Notes: generated by a model not told the origin, from the sequence alone. Shown: positions 27,825 to 36,998, counted from the stretch's first letter. The stretch is 41,970 nt of DNA from Candidatus Hodarchaeum mangrovi (GCA_016839515.1 JAEOUE010000302.1:1-41970); one strand, 5' to 3'. A program made the numbers and translations.

Positions 27825-29026
27825 CTTTCAATCATCCTATCTCTCACCAAATCAGTAATATCTATTGATTTAATCGGTGATTTCATTTTTCTGAGCGTAT
27901 TATCGATGTTTATTTGACAAGAAGGACATGCATTAAGACATAAACTTATATTTATGTCTTCCATTTGTTTGATTAAGCGTTTTGCGATATCTTCTGCCAT
28001 TTTGGGGTAATTTGCTAGTAATAATCCCCCTGCGCCACAACATAAAGCTCTACTTCTGTTATTTTCCATTTCTTGGTACTCTACACCAGGAAGGAGAGCA
28101 ATTAGTTCTCTGGCAATTTCATAAACTCCGCAATGACGTCCGAGCTCACAAGGATCTTTGAAGGTTACTTTTATTGGTTTATTATTTCTTGGATTCAATT
28201 TTTTTGTTCTTATCAGATTTGTAATATATTCCATATGAGTAATTACTTTAAATGGCAAGTTATGGTTCAATAATTTAGGATATTCTTTGGTAAAAACTCG
28301 ATAACATCCTGCGCATGATACCATTAGTGTTTGAATACCTAATTGGCTTATTTGAAAAATATTATGTCTGGCGATGTGTCTAGCTTCTTTAGGATTTCCA
28401 CCTAATAGGAAGGGGTTTCCACAACAATATTCTTCTGGTGAAAATATACTTATTGGATTTGATGCAATTTGTGAAAGTTTTAAAATCGAAACAGGGGCAC
28501 TTGCTGCTCTGCTTGAATATGATGCAACACATCCAATAAAATATCCAATTTCTGCTCTTTTATTTACCCATTTTTCATAAATTTCCTCGACATCAACACT
28601 CCAAAAGTTACGGTCTTCTTGATCTAGATTATAGATATTATTGGATCTTATTAAATGTTCAAAAGATCTTTTTGTACCTTCCGGAAGATACTTCTGAACT
28701 AGTTCTTTCAATTCAGAATAGACATCAGTTAATGGAATATCTACTAGACAAACTTCAGAGCATGCTCCACAAAATGTACATTGAAATAAACCTTCACTTA
28801 ATGCTGCTAGCCCCTGTGATTCAGATAGTAATCCTTTAGAAAGATATCTGGCGGTAAGCATCTTCCCTCTACCTGTTGCTATTTCATGCTTTATAGAACG
28901 AAAAGTCGGACATGCAGCTTCATTATCAATGCAATAAGCGCAGTAGGCACATATGAAAAATTCATCATAAAGTGATAAAGCCTTTAAATTCACTGCAAAT
29001 AACTCCGACTTAAATATTATTCTCAT
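27821..29026 (-). CDS. HdrD/GlpC-like iron-sulfur protein with two CCG domains
   Basis: A redox subunit of the heterodisulfide reductase D / GlpC / LctE type. The N-terminus has two [4Fe-4S] ferredoxin-like motifs: C26, C29, C32 and C39-P (the last spacing is longer than usual), and C83, C86, C89 and C93 (canonical). Two CCG domains follow: YCCGNP at about 203 with a partner cysteine at GCVASY, and CELGRHCG with CCGAGG and a C-terminal CPSCQ. In related enzymes these bind an unusual cluster and transfer electrons from a flavoprotein or to a disulfide. No flavin dehydrogenase or HdrE partner lies in the window. It is 401 residues and overlaps the nitrilase gene by four bases. Confidence 0.88.
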   Translation of the reverse strand: MRIIFKSELFAVNLKALSLYDEFFICAYCAYCIDNEAACPTFRSIKHEIATGRGKMLTARYLSKGLLSESQGLAALSEGLFQCTFCGACSEVCLVDIPLTDVYSELKELVQKYLPEGTKRSFEHLIRSNNIYNLDQEDRNFWSVDVEEIYEKWVNKRAEIGYFIGCVASYSSRAASAPVSILKLSQIASNPISIFSPEEYCCGNPFLLGGNPKEARHIARHNIFQISQLGIQTLMVSCAGCYRVFTKEYPKLLNHNLPFKVITHMEYITNLIRTKKLNPRNNKPIKVTFKDPCELGRHCGVYEIARELIALLPGVEYQEMENNRSRALCCGAGGLLLANYPKMAEDIAKRLIKQMEDINISLCLNACPSCQINIDNTLRKMKSPIKSIDITDLVRDRMIER

Positions 29027-29095
29027 TATTGATTAATTATTTTTTTAATTATTCGGAATGAGCTTTTATAAAAAATTGAAAAATCAAAAAATTTT

Positions 29096-29911
29096 TTAAA
29101 AAGGAACATAACCATATCCCATTAAAAATTCTTGTTCTTCAGGTGTCAAAGAGTCTCCTGCATCCCTTTTTTTAATCAAATTTTGTATTTTTTCTTCAAT
29201 CTTTCCATATGTTTGCTTGTATTCTGTTTCTGCAAGCATTTTCTTTAATTGACCGATTTTTCCTTTTAGTGCTTCCACTTCTTCTTGTTTTGATTCTATT
29301 TCAATTTTCAAGTCTTCAACACGTTGAAGATGTTTGACAAAATCTTGGTGAGCTTCGTCCTCTGATTCTTTTAGAGGTTTTATCCGTACATAAAGATTCT
29401 GAATTCGTTCTGAAGCCTCCCTTTTTTCTGATTCCTCTTTTGATATCTGTTTTTCGAGGTCTTGAATTTCATGTTCTAATTTTTCCTTAGTTTCTGGGAT
29501 ATTACCTAAATAATCGGCAACTATTGCTTCATTTTGTTTTTCTAAAAGGGTTATTCTTTCTTCTACTTTTTGTATTTCTTCTATTAAAATATCTTCATCT
29601 TCCTTTGAAAGAGAAGTAGTTTGTTGTTTAAATTCAAGTTCATAAAGATGATATCTTAATTCCATCAATGACAATTGGCTCAATTGCTCGCTAGTTAAAA
29701 TTTTGAACAATGGACCTTCTTGATTTTTCGCTTGTCGTTTCAAAAAATCTCTTCGTTTTTTCAATCCATCCAGAGTATTCTTCTGTGAATCACGTATTTC
29801 AACATCAGGAGAAACCTTTTCAAATAAAGACTGCCTCTCATTTTTGTATCGATCTCTTAGTTTACGAAATCGTGTTGTGAGTTTTTGTTCCTTCCGTAGT
29901 TCTTCTCTCAT
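29096..29911 (-). CDS. COG1340-family archaeal coiled-coil protein
   Basis: The 271 residues are almost entirely a Lys/Glu/Gln-rich coiled coil. They include the family's diagnostic ELEFKQQTTSLSKEDEDILI (about 90-110), which matches the conserved 'T-x-x-L-S-x-E-E' core of COG1340. The function of this family is unknown; members are conserved in many archaea. The frame stays open for 37 more codons upstream of the first ATG (29911) and that stretch is also coiled-coil-like, so the true start may be further out. The only in-frame candidate with a Shine-Dalgarno-like sequence is an ATT at 29998 (AAGTGA upstream), giving about 300 residues. It is a single gene. Confidence 0.82.
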   Translation of the reverse strand: MREELRKEQKLTTRFRKLRDRYKNERQSLFEKVSPDVEIRDSQKNTLDGLKKRRDFLKRQAKNQEGPLFKILTSEQLSQLSLMELRYHLYELEFKQQTTSLSKEDEDILIEEIQKVEERITLLEKQNEAIVADYLGNIPETKEKLEHEIQDLEKQISKEESEKREASERIQNLYVRIKPLKESEDEAHQDFVKHLQRVEDLKIEIESKQEEVEALKGKIGQLKKMLAETEYKQTYGKIEEKIQNLIKKRDAGDSLTPEEQEFLMGYGYVPF

Positions 29912-30263
29912 TGCTTTGATTTGGGTGATTAGTGCATTTTGCTGCTCATAATGGAGCTGTAATTGATCCTTTAAACGTTTTTCATTAGAAGATGAAATAT
30001 TATCACTTCCAAATTTTATTATTCATTTGAACACGAACGTATGATAATTCTATTACCATTAAACACCTCTGAAGATGATTAAAACAGATCAAGAAAGATA
30101 TCTATCATAAATGTAATGCTTTCATCACCTTAGGGAAAAACAGACTCTTTTTAAGAGGTTATCCTACCATCTCAAAAATGATTGATTTTAGATATTCTAA
30201 TTAATTTTCATTTTCTTGGGAAATATTTCACTCTCTATACCTAGAAATCAAGGAGAATACAAA
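29912..30263. other. Intergenic region upstream of a coiled-coil gene
   Basis: About 350 bases between divergent genes. The first 110 or so (29912-30022) are open in frame with the COG1340 protein on the minus strand and may belong to it. The rest shows no reading frame or RNA signature and should contain promoters of both genes. Confidence 0.4.
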
Positions 30264-30803
30264 ATGGATTTCTTTGAAGTAGTAATTCGGAATAAAAGAT
30301 ATAAAAATTTTAATAAAGATCAAATAAGGCTAAATACTGATGAAATTAAGCAGTTAATCGCTTGTGCTCAACTTGCTCCTACAATTTCAGAAAATCAAAA
30401 TTATACTTTTATTATAATTGATGATTCAAAAATCAAACAGGACCTTATAGAACTAGTCAGTAATGCTGAATGGTTGATTAATGCCTCTATTATTTTAGCT
30501 GTTGTCGTTGTAACAGTTTCGGAAACCTCTGAAGATTTAGATGATACAAATATAATTGATGCAATTGTTGCAAGTGCCCAATTAATGATGGGTGCTACTG
30601 CGAATCATTTAGGCTGTGATTTAATCGTTGAGTTTAATCAAGAAGGCATTAAATCTTTATTAAATATAATTGATGAAAGATTAGAAGTTATTGCTTTGAT
30701 TCCAATCGGTAAAACTGAAGGTGAAGGATCAAAAGGTTATAAAAGATCTCTAAGTGAACTTAGTCATTATAATTCTCTTGGAAATCCATATCCCTATGAT
30801 TAG
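30264..30803 (+). CDS. Nitroreductase-family FMN-binding protein
   Basis: The 179 residues match the short nitroreductase fold, which uses FMN to reduce nitro compounds, quinones or flavins. Features are the N-terminal IRNKRYKNFN (family R-R-F pattern), then QLAPTISENQNY, where the family has A-P-S-x-x-N-x-Q, and SAQLMMGATANHLGCD, the strand-helix that covers the flavin. The motif-poor C-terminus is normal. ATG 30264 is chosen because AAGGAG lies 7 bases upstream; an in-frame TTG at 30216 is less likely. It is the first gene of a same-strand group with CheW-like, histidine kinase and winged-helix genes, and could supply redox input (inference). Confidence 0.83.
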   Translation: MDFFEVVIRNKRYKNFNKDQIRLNTDEIKQLIACAQLAPTISENQNYTFIIIDDSKIKQDLIELVSNAEWLINASIILAVVVVTVSETSEDLDDTNIIDAIVASAQLMMGATANHLGCDLIVEFNQEGIKSLLNIIDERLEVIALIPIGKTEGEGSKGYKRSLSELSHYNSLGNPYPYD

Positions 30804-30822
30804 TTCTTTGGTGACAACCAAT

Positions 30823-31278
30823 ATGGATAAATCATCACTACCAGTAGATGTAGAGGGATATTTAATCGTTGAGGTTCAAAATTATCGTTTTGCGATTCCA
30901 ATAAGTTCATTAAATGGAATTGAACCATATAAAATGATGGAATTAAGGTCTTTTTACGAATATAATTATACTAAATCGTTTAAACGAGTTATTAATCTCG
31001 AATCACTTTTAAAATTAGAAAAACGGGAAGTAGTTATTACTGATCAGACGAGAATTTTGAATTATGTAAGAGAAAAAGGAAATGAAATAATTCGAGTAAG
31101 AATAGACCAAATAAGCGGATATATTAAAATAAATAAGAGGGATATTCAAAAGATTAATGAACCTCAAATGCCATTTATAACTCATTCAATAGATTTTTAT
31201 CAACAAACTATTCCGATATTAAATTTATTTAATATTATAAACAATGAAATATTACTCACTGAACATTCATTTAAATGA
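30823..31278 (+). CDS. CheW-like domain protein (tentative)
   Basis: The 151 residues show the ordering of CheW, the adaptor that couples receptors to a kinase. There is a first strand pair, YLIVEVQNYRFAIPISSL, then FKRVINLESLLKL where CheW has the 'VxGVInLRG' turn, then IIRVRIDQISGYIKINK, and a final IPILNLF strand. The degree of match is modest, so the call is tentative. ATG 30823 is preferred because GGTGA (30810-30814) lies 8 bases upstream and the first strand follows closely. Upstream ATGs (30754, 30796) overlap the preceding gene. It lies 81 bases before the histidine kinase gene, which supports a signalling role. Confidence 0.55.
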   Translation: MDKSSLPVDVEGYLIVEVQNYRFAIPISSLNGIEPYKMMELRSFYEYNYTKSFKRVINLESLLKLEKREVVITDQTRILNYVREKGNEIIRVRIDQISGYIKINKRDIQKINEPQMPFITHSIDFYQQTIPILNLFNIINNEILLTEHSFK

Positions 31279-31359
31279 ATAATAACTTTAGAGGATAATT
31301 GTGAAGGAGAAAAATATTAATAGGAAAAATATCGTTATTAATTTGAATAGGGGTAAAAT

Positions 31360-32808
31360 TTGAGTCAAAAAAGTAATATTCAGATAGTATTTACTCTATT
31401 CACAGAGAGAGCTAGACTTCATGCTTTCCTAAATTCCTCTCTCTCTCACTCTGCTACTTCCTTTAATCTTTTAATTTTCCAAAAGGAAGGAAATGATGTA
31501 GTATTTGATTCTAATATTTCTAATTCCTATAATATTATTACCTATACTGTGCCAAAATCTAAATTGATCTATTGGAAAACTAAATTTCATTCTTCTCTTG
31601 AATCCATATCAGTTGGGTCATCAATTAATGAAAAAATCTTCTATCTTTTAGATTTTACTTTAATTAAACCAACTAAAGGTTTTGTTAAATTTATTGAGCA
31701 AGAAATATCCAGTAGGTTAAGTTCAATCAATAAATCAATTACTATTTTTTCTCTTTTTCTTGAATCTAGTATGAGTAATAAAACAACAATTCAAATGGCA
31801 ATGGAATATCCATTTATCTGTTTAAATAACACTAATATTACCCCAAATTTTTTTTATGATGCTCAAAATCAAGGAAAATTTCCTAAAAGCTTTAGAGAGT
31901 TCTATCAACCCATTCAAATTCTCATTGAAGAACTGTCTAAAAGATCTTTAGAGTTAGAAAGCTTAAATAAAGAGATATTTTTATTATCAACACAGAACAG
32001 TATTCTTGAATCCACAGTCTCTGCGTATATTTCACAGGAAAAAATAGACAAGATTAAAAGCCCAGTTCAAGCTGATATTGTTTCTTTACTAAAGTACAAG
32101 GACTTGAAAGAGAAATTTGATCAAAAGTCACAAATGCTCTACACAATAACTCATGATTTAAAATCGCCTTTAGCTGCTATTCAAGGTTTTGCTGAAATTC
32201 TAAAACAGGGTCTAGCTGGACCGATAACTGATGAGATGGACAAACATCTGGGTATTATCATTTCAAATTCCAAACGGTTAGCACGAATGATCGGAAGTAT
32301 ACTTGAATATGAGCGCTATGATAGTAGTGATTATGAGATTACTAAAGAACGACTGAATATTAGCGAAGTCTTTAGTGAAGTAAAAATGAGTTTACTACCA
32401 CAAATGATCAGTCGGGGTCAAAAAATAGAGATTTTTGCTTCTGATCAACTCGAAATAATGGCAAGTAAAGAACTAATTATAAGAGCAGTGCAAAATCTTG
32501 TGGATAATGCAGTAAAGTACTCTCCTCCTGAAAAAGGAGAGATTAAAATGTTCGCAGAAGAGGTGGAAATAAAAGGTAAAATAACTGTTAAAATCACAAT
32601 TAAAGATAATGGTTTTGGGTTTACAAAAGAATCTTTAAAGAAAGTTTTTGAACCCTTTACAAAATTTGAACCTGGTTCTCAATCAACTGGCCTAGGGTTG
32701 TCAATTACAAAGAAAATAATTGAGGATATTCATGGGGGTTCAATTACGATTAATTCTCCTGGAAGAAATTTAGGAACTACTGTAGTGATCATATTACCAA
32801 AATTTTAG
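31360..32808 (+). CDS. Sensor histidine kinase
   Basis: A two-component kinase of 482 residues. The C-terminal half has every catalytic motif: the H-box YTITHDLKSPLAAIQGF with phospho-acceptor H265, the N-box AVQNLVDNAVKYSPP, G1 DNGFGF, an F-box-like VFEPFTKF and G2 STGLGLSIT. The first 230 or so residues contain no membrane helix or PAS domain that I can see. They may be a soluble sensory module; the layout is loosely like the MEDS sensor domain. A coiled-coil linker at about 190-255 leads to the H-box. No response regulator gene is in the window. The start is TTG at 31360 with AGGGGT about 6 bases upstream. Confidence 0.92.
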   Translation: MSQKSNIQIVFTLFTERARLHAFLNSSLSHSATSFNLLIFQKEGNDVVFDSNISNSYNIITYTVPKSKLIYWKTKFHSSLESISVGSSINEKIFYLLDFTLIKPTKGFVKFIEQEISSRLSSINKSITIFSLFLESSMSNKTTIQMAMEYPFICLNNTNITPNFFYDAQNQGKFPKSFREFYQPIQILIEELSKRSLELESLNKEIFLLSTQNSILESTVSAYISQEKIDKIKSPVQADIVSLLKYKDLKEKFDQKSQMLYTITHDLKSPLAAIQGFAEILKQGLAGPITDEMDKHLGIIISNSKRLARMIGSILEYERYDSSDYEITKERLNISEVFSEVKMSLLPQMISRGQKIEIFASDQLEIMASKELIIRAVQNLVDNAVKYSPPEKGEIKMFAEEVEIKGKITVKITIKDNGFGFTKESLKKVFEPFTKFEPGSQSTGLGLSITKKIIEDIHGGSITINSPGRNLGTTVVIILPKF

Positions 32809-32887
32809 AAATCCTCCCATGAGTAGAATTCAATAATTTATAACATATAATTTAAATGGAATAATTTATTGAATGGAATGAAAGAGA

Positions 32888-33220
32888 ATGCAAATCAATC
32901 CACTTAAACTCCTAGAAAAAGAGTTTATATTATTAGTTCTTCAATATCTCCATCTTAATCCAAATGGTCGAACATTAGAGCAAATTTCTTCATCAGTAGA
33001 TCATAATGTTGACCCATCGATTATTAATTCTTGTTTAAAGACATTATATGATCTTGGATTGGTAATTATTTTACAGGGTGAAGAGGAATTTTCAATTCTT
33101 TATGCACTTACAGGTAAAGGAAGGTATGCAAGTGAAATTGTCTGGGATCTATTCCGAATAATTATCAATCCACAAGATTCAGATGATTTAGGTGGAGATG
33201 TTCTCGATTTTTATCGATAA
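32888..33220 (+). CDS. Winged-helix DNA-binding protein
   Basis: The 110 residues have the strand-turn-helix layout of a winged helix (about 12-85): RTLEQISSSVDHNVDPSI reads as helix-turn-helix, and LYDLGLVIILQGEEEFSI as the wing strand, as in PadR/ArsR/MarR-type regulators. The family is not resolved further. It follows the histidine kinase gene by 79 bases and could be the output of the sensory group (inference). No cysteine or ligand-binding domain is fused. Confidence 0.72.
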   Translation: MQINPLKLLEKEFILLVLQYLHLNPNGRTLEQISSSVDHNVDPSIINSCLKTLYDLGLVIILQGEEEFSILYALTGKGRYASEIVWDLFRIIINPQDSDDLGGDVLDFYR

Positions 33221-33283
33221 TTTTTGAGAAATTATCCAAAATGTACAGTAATTGATATATTTTCTCACTAAGAGCGTTTATTT

Positions 33284-34309
33284 ATGTCTTTTGCAGACCC
33301 CAAGCTACAGGCCTTACTTAAAAAACAGAAATATCAGTTATATGGTAAAAACACAGCAGTTAAGAAGTGTAATTGGGCTCATAACGCGTTAAAACAAGAT
33401 CTGTATTGTTATAAACGATTTTATGGCATACACTCACATCGATGTATTCAATTTAGTCCTACTCTTATTTGCAATTTTACCTGTCAATTTTGTTGGAGGA
33501 TTCATGAGTCAGATATTGGAATAAAAAGCATGTTTCAAAAATATAAGTCCATGAATTCTGATGATTTAAGAGAAATCTTTGATCCTCCAGAAGAGGTAGT
33601 AAAAGGAATAATATGGGGTCAACAGAGAATTATGTGTGGTTATAAGCCTTTTATTACTCCTGAGAAATACCTAGAGGCAATGACTCCTAGACATGCAACT
33701 TTAAGTCTTACTGGAGAACCTTTTCTCTACCCTTGGATTCCTGAACTTATTGATAAATTGAAAAAAGCTGGATTAACTGTATTTATTGTAACAAATGGTA
33801 CTTATCCTGATATATTGAGAGAAATACTTATTAAAAAGAGTTATCCTACTCAATTCTATGTAACCCTCCCTACTCCAGATATAAAAGATTTTTTGAATAT
33901 ACATCGACCATTAGAAAAAGAAAAGGCTTATTATCAAATTCTAGAAACTCTCAAAATAGTTGGAAACGGAGTTCCTTTTCGTACAGTTGGTCGTTTGACC
34001 GTTGCGGATGGTTTAAATCTTGATAACGCATTAGGATATGCTTCCTTAATTAAACTTATGAAACCTTCTTTCATTGAGGTAAAAGGAGTTGTTCATGTTG
34101 GTGCAGCAGAGAAGCGATTACCAAGATCTGCAATGCCTCAACATGAAAAAATTTATGAATTTTCAAAAGAATTAGAATCTTTAACTGGATATAGCATTAT
34201 AAAAGAATCTAGTGTTAGTAGATTAATAATTTTAACAAATTATTCTGAAAATCTAATTGTTCCTCAACTTGAAAGTAATTTCCATAATTTACCAGTATTA
34301 AATGATTAA
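33284..34309 (+). CDS. taw1: 4-demethylwyosine synthase (Taw1/TYW1), radical SAM
   Basis: Joins two carbons from pyruvate to N1-methylguanosine 37 in tRNA-Phe to make the wyosine tricycle, using SAM and two [4Fe-4S] clusters. The 341 residues have the radical SAM motif C63-xxx-C67-xx-C70 (CNFTCQFC) and three upstream cysteines, C29, C42 and C54, that bind the second cluster. TLSLTGEPFLYP is the family's GEP motif. The end lacks the flavodoxin domain of eukaryotic TYW1, so it is the archaeal form. No later wyosine pathway genes (taw2, taw3) are in view. It is leaderless or has a weak ribosome binding site. Confidence 0.95.
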   Translation: MSFADPKLQALLKKQKYQLYGKNTAVKKCNWAHNALKQDLYCYKRFYGIHSHRCIQFSPTLICNFTCQFCWRIHESDIGIKSMFQKYKSMNSDDLREIFDPPEEVVKGIIWGQQRIMCGYKPFITPEKYLEAMTPRHATLSLTGEPFLYPWIPELIDKLKKAGLTVFIVTNGTYPDILREILIKKSYPTQFYVTLPTPDIKDFLNIHRPLEKEKAYYQILETLKIVGNGVPFRTVGRLTVADGLNLDNALGYASLIKLMKPSFIEVKGVVHVGAAEKRLPRSAMPQHEKIYEFSKELESLTGYSIIKESSVSRLIILTNYSENLIVPQLESNFHNLPVLND

Positions 34310-34421
34310 GATTCGTTTGAATTTAATGCACTTGGGCTTTAATGAGGTTGAAAAAAGAGATTCAGGTAAAATTATCTAGTATCAATTACTTTATTAAATA
34401 CTATCACTTCATTATTTTCAA

Positions 34422-34428
34422 AAGGTGA
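34422..34428 (+). promoter_or_regulatory. Ribosome binding site AAGGTGA for a TTG-started small gene
   Basis: A near-perfect AAGGTGA lies seven bases before TTG 34436. It supports translation of the 66-residue reading frame from that codon. Confidence 0.65.
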
Positions 34429-34435
34429 ATAGGTT

Positions 34436-34636
34436 TTGGAGCTCACAGAAAAAACAATTGACTCCTGCACAAGAATACGCTTGAAGTCTGGTGAAAGTAT
34501 TGAAATCCACTTAATAACTAATGATACGGGAAAAAAAAGTTTAATTTTTGAAAAAAAAGATAGTTCGCTTATTCTTGGGCATAAAGAGATGAATGATTTC
34601 ATAAATCTTTTTGCAGAGTTCTTGAACGAGATGTAA
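34436..34636 (+). CDS. Small protein sharing a domain with its downstream neighbour
   Basis: The 66 residues start at TTG 34436, supported by AAGGTGA seven bases upstream. The pattern is strand-strand-strand-helix: IRLKSGESIEIHLIT, then LIFEKKDSSLILGHK, then a helix EMNDFINLFAEFL. The N-terminal part of the following gene repeats this layout (see there). The fold could resemble PC4-type nucleic-acid-binding domains, but this is only a layout resemblance. No characterised family is recognised. The next gene starts 14 bases downstream. Confidence 0.6.
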   Translation: MELTEKTIDSCTRIRLKSGESIEIHLITNDTGKKSLIFEKKDSSLILGHKEMNDFINLFAEFLNEM

Positions 34637-34649
34637 TAGGTGATTTCGA

Positions 34650-35684
34650 ATGGAGATTGAATATCAAGATAAAGAAAGTATAACATGGTGTTTAGATCGA
34701 GAAGGGCCTAGAATTTGTTTATTAGCAATCCGAAAAGCGCAAAAGATTGAAAAAATAAAGATTGAGTCTGAATCTTTCGCCTTGGAATTAGATGGTGAGG
34801 AAGTTGGAGTCTTTTTAGACATTTTACGAAAAGTAACAGGTATCAAAGAACTCCCATTAATTAAAACTGAGAAGTTAAGGAAAGAAAAAGAAGATTTAAT
34901 TATAGATCATTCAATATTATCCCAAATAGAATCTCATGAAGAGATTCAAGAAACTCCAGATGACTATTCTGATCAAGTAATAATTCCCCCACTGATTGAT
35001 CAAACAGATAAAATTACTATTCAGGATGCTGATGACTCTACTCATTTTGAAGAAGGATATAAAGTAGAAACTACATTAGAAGACGATGTGGAAGCGACTG
35101 TAGATGATATAAGCCAAAAATATTTTGCGGAAGTCTTAGAACCACGTCCTCCTGAAATTCCTGCCACATCAGAAATTCTAGAGATACTCAAAAAAACTGA
35201 ATCCGCGGTTGATAAAATATTAATGGCTGAAGACGTGAAAGAAGAAATTATTGATCCAACTGAAGATGTTGCATCTTTTTTTCGTGAATCCCGTCAAAAA
35301 TCTCCACTTGAAGAACTTCTAGATAAGGATGGAAACATTCGTGAGGATTTAGGAGATCCAATAAAAGTTCCTGACTATACTAAAAAGATTGAAGCATTTA
35401 AAGACTTAGATGAGACTGAAAAATCCTTAGATCACCAAACAGAGTCATTTATAAAGAAATTTGATACAAAAGATGCCTTAAATATTCTTGATTCTTCTCA
35501 AAAAGAAAAAGTGGAATCAAAGGATTCAATTGAAGAAGAGTTTCAACCATCAAGTCAAATATCAATCCAAAAAGATTCTACTCCTAGAGTAGAATATCAA
35601 ACTGAAGCTGAAAGACGAGCAGCTATTGAAAAGGAAAGAGCTGAACGACGTCGTCGTTTATGGGAATTGACCAGAGGATTCTAA
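34650..35684 (+). CDS. Acidic protein with N-terminal small domain and disordered middle
   Basis: The 344 residues begin with a domain (about 1-65) like that of the preceding small protein: KIKIESESFALELDGEEVGV followed by a helix FLDILRKVTG. A long acidic, Asp/Glu/Ser-rich, probably disordered stretch follows (about 85-310). The end is a short basic helix, RRAAIEKERAERRRRLWELT. No known family is recognised. AGGTGA lies six bases before the ATG. The two adjacent genes share domain and order, so they probably arose by duplication and may act as partners. The acidic tail could bind other proteins. Confidence 0.65.
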   Translation: MEIEYQDKESITWCLDREGPRICLLAIRKAQKIEKIKIESESFALELDGEEVGVFLDILRKVTGIKELPLIKTEKLRKEKEDLIIDHSILSQIESHEEIQETPDDYSDQVIIPPLIDQTDKITIQDADDSTHFEEGYKVETTLEDDVEATVDDISQKYFAEVLEPRPPEIPATSEILEILKKTESAVDKILMAEDVKEEIIDPTEDVASFFRESRQKSPLEELLDKDGNIREDLGDPIKVPDYTKKIEAFKDLDETEKSLDHQTESFIKKFDTKDALNILDSSQKEKVESKDSIEEEFQPSSQISIQKDSTPRVEYQTEAERRAAIEKERAERRRRLWELTRGF

Positions 35685-35762
35685 AAAAATTTAATTATGT
35701 TTTATAATTGAATTTCAACCTCATTCATTAAATTTTTAGGATATTTTCACTTATTTGGACGA

Positions 35763-36980
35763 ATGGAGGAATATTCTATTCATAATTCAGAGAAAGAAAT
35801 AACCAAAGTAATCGTTATTTTACATGCCTATCAGCCACCGACTCAAGAGGAAAAAATACTCGATAGGATTGTTAAAAATTGCTATCTCCCTGTAATAAGT
35901 TCACTATTAGAAAATTCAAATTTTAAGATAACATTAAATATTAACGCAAGTTTAGTTGAGCTTTTAGAACCAAAATATCCCAATATTATTGAAGAACTCA
36001 TAACACTAGCAGAAAATAAACAACTTGAATTCCTAGAAACAGGGGCTTATCATCCAATTCTCCCCTTATTATCAGAGAAAGAAGCAAAGTTACAGATTGA
36101 GATGAATAATAGAATAAATTCTGGAGTATTTGGGAAGGTTTGGATGCCAAAGGGATTTTGGCCACCTGAATTAGCAGTTTCTAAAGCTCTTGCTACATTA
36201 GTTGAGTCATTGGGGTATCATTATATGGTTGTACCAGAGATTTCCGTTAGTTCAAACACACCATTTCCCATCCCTTTATTAACTAGGGTTTCTGTTTACC
36301 CTAATGCTCCTCATCTTAGTTTAATCAACCGAAATCACGAAATTTCTAACAATATATCCTTTAAAAAATATCCTTCAATAGATAATTTAAAAGAACACAT
36401 TAAAATGCTAAAAATTTCCCAACCTGAAGGCGTTGTCGTTATTGCCACTGATCTAGAAACCTTTGGGGAGCATCATTTGAATTATGACAAATTCTTAGTT
36501 AAAATTTTGCAATCCTTTGATTTATGTACCGCCTCAACACTTTTAACAATGCCTAAGCAACCTATAGTACAATTTCGAGAAAGTAGCTGGAGTACTTCTG
36601 AAGAGGATCTTTATCGGAATATTCCATATCCTCTTTGGAGTTATCCAGGAAATTCGATTCATGACCTACTCAATATTCATCAAGACTTGCTTTCAAATGC
36701 CATTGCTCTTTTATTAGCTAAAAAAGATGAAAATGATTATGATGTGAAAATTGCATTAAAAGAACATGCAAAAGCTCAATATTCCTGCGTGAGCTGGTGG
36801 GCTTCTACAAAAGATCATTTTAGTAAAAAAATGATAGTAGAGGGGTTTCATTCTCAAAAAAAAGCTCTAAAAAAAATATTAGAAGCTCTTAATGGTCATT
36901 TAATTGAAGAATCAGTTTTACTGAAATTTTCTAATGATATCGGGAGGCGTATTGAACAGTATTTATCCCGAATAAGGTGA
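35763..36980 (+). CDS. Glycoside hydrolase family 57-like protein
   Basis: GH57 enzymes cut or transfer alpha-glucan chains by a retaining mechanism. The 405 residues have recognisable GH57 motifs: HAYQP (21-25, family HxxQP), YHPILPLL at 96-103, WMPKGFWPPELAVS with the likely nucleophile E136, and TDLETFGEHH (229-238) with acid D230. The protein is shorter than most GH57 amylases and branching enzymes (500 or more residues). It may be a minimal member, so the substrate is uncertain. The start ATG 35763 is followed by the short leader EEYSIHN. It is followed by an M20 peptidase gene after a short gap. Confidence 0.85.
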   Translation: MEEYSIHNSEKEITKVIVILHAYQPPTQEEKILDRIVKNCYLPVISSLLENSNFKITLNINASLVELLEPKYPNIIEELITLAENKQLEFLETGAYHPILPLLSEKEAKLQIEMNNRINSGVFGKVWMPKGFWPPELAVSKALATLVESLGYHYMVVPEISVSSNTPFPIPLLTRVSVYPNAPHLSLINRNHEISNNISFKKYPSIDNLKEHIKMLKISQPEGVVVIATDLETFGEHHLNYDKFLVKILQSFDLCTASTLLTMPKQPIVQFRESSWSTSEEDLYRNIPYPLWSYPGNSIHDLLNIHQDLLSNAIALLLAKKDENDYDVKIALKEHAKAQYSCVSWWASTKDHFSKKMIVEGFHSQKKALKKILEALNGHLIEESVLLKFSNDIGRRIEQYLSRIR

Positions 36981-36998
36981 TTTTTGGGTGAAAGGTTG

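Noticed and set aside
34372..34686. Minus-strand frame across the small gene at 34436
   Set aside because: The plus-strand gene has a strong AAGGTGA and a repeated domain; the minus frame has no support.
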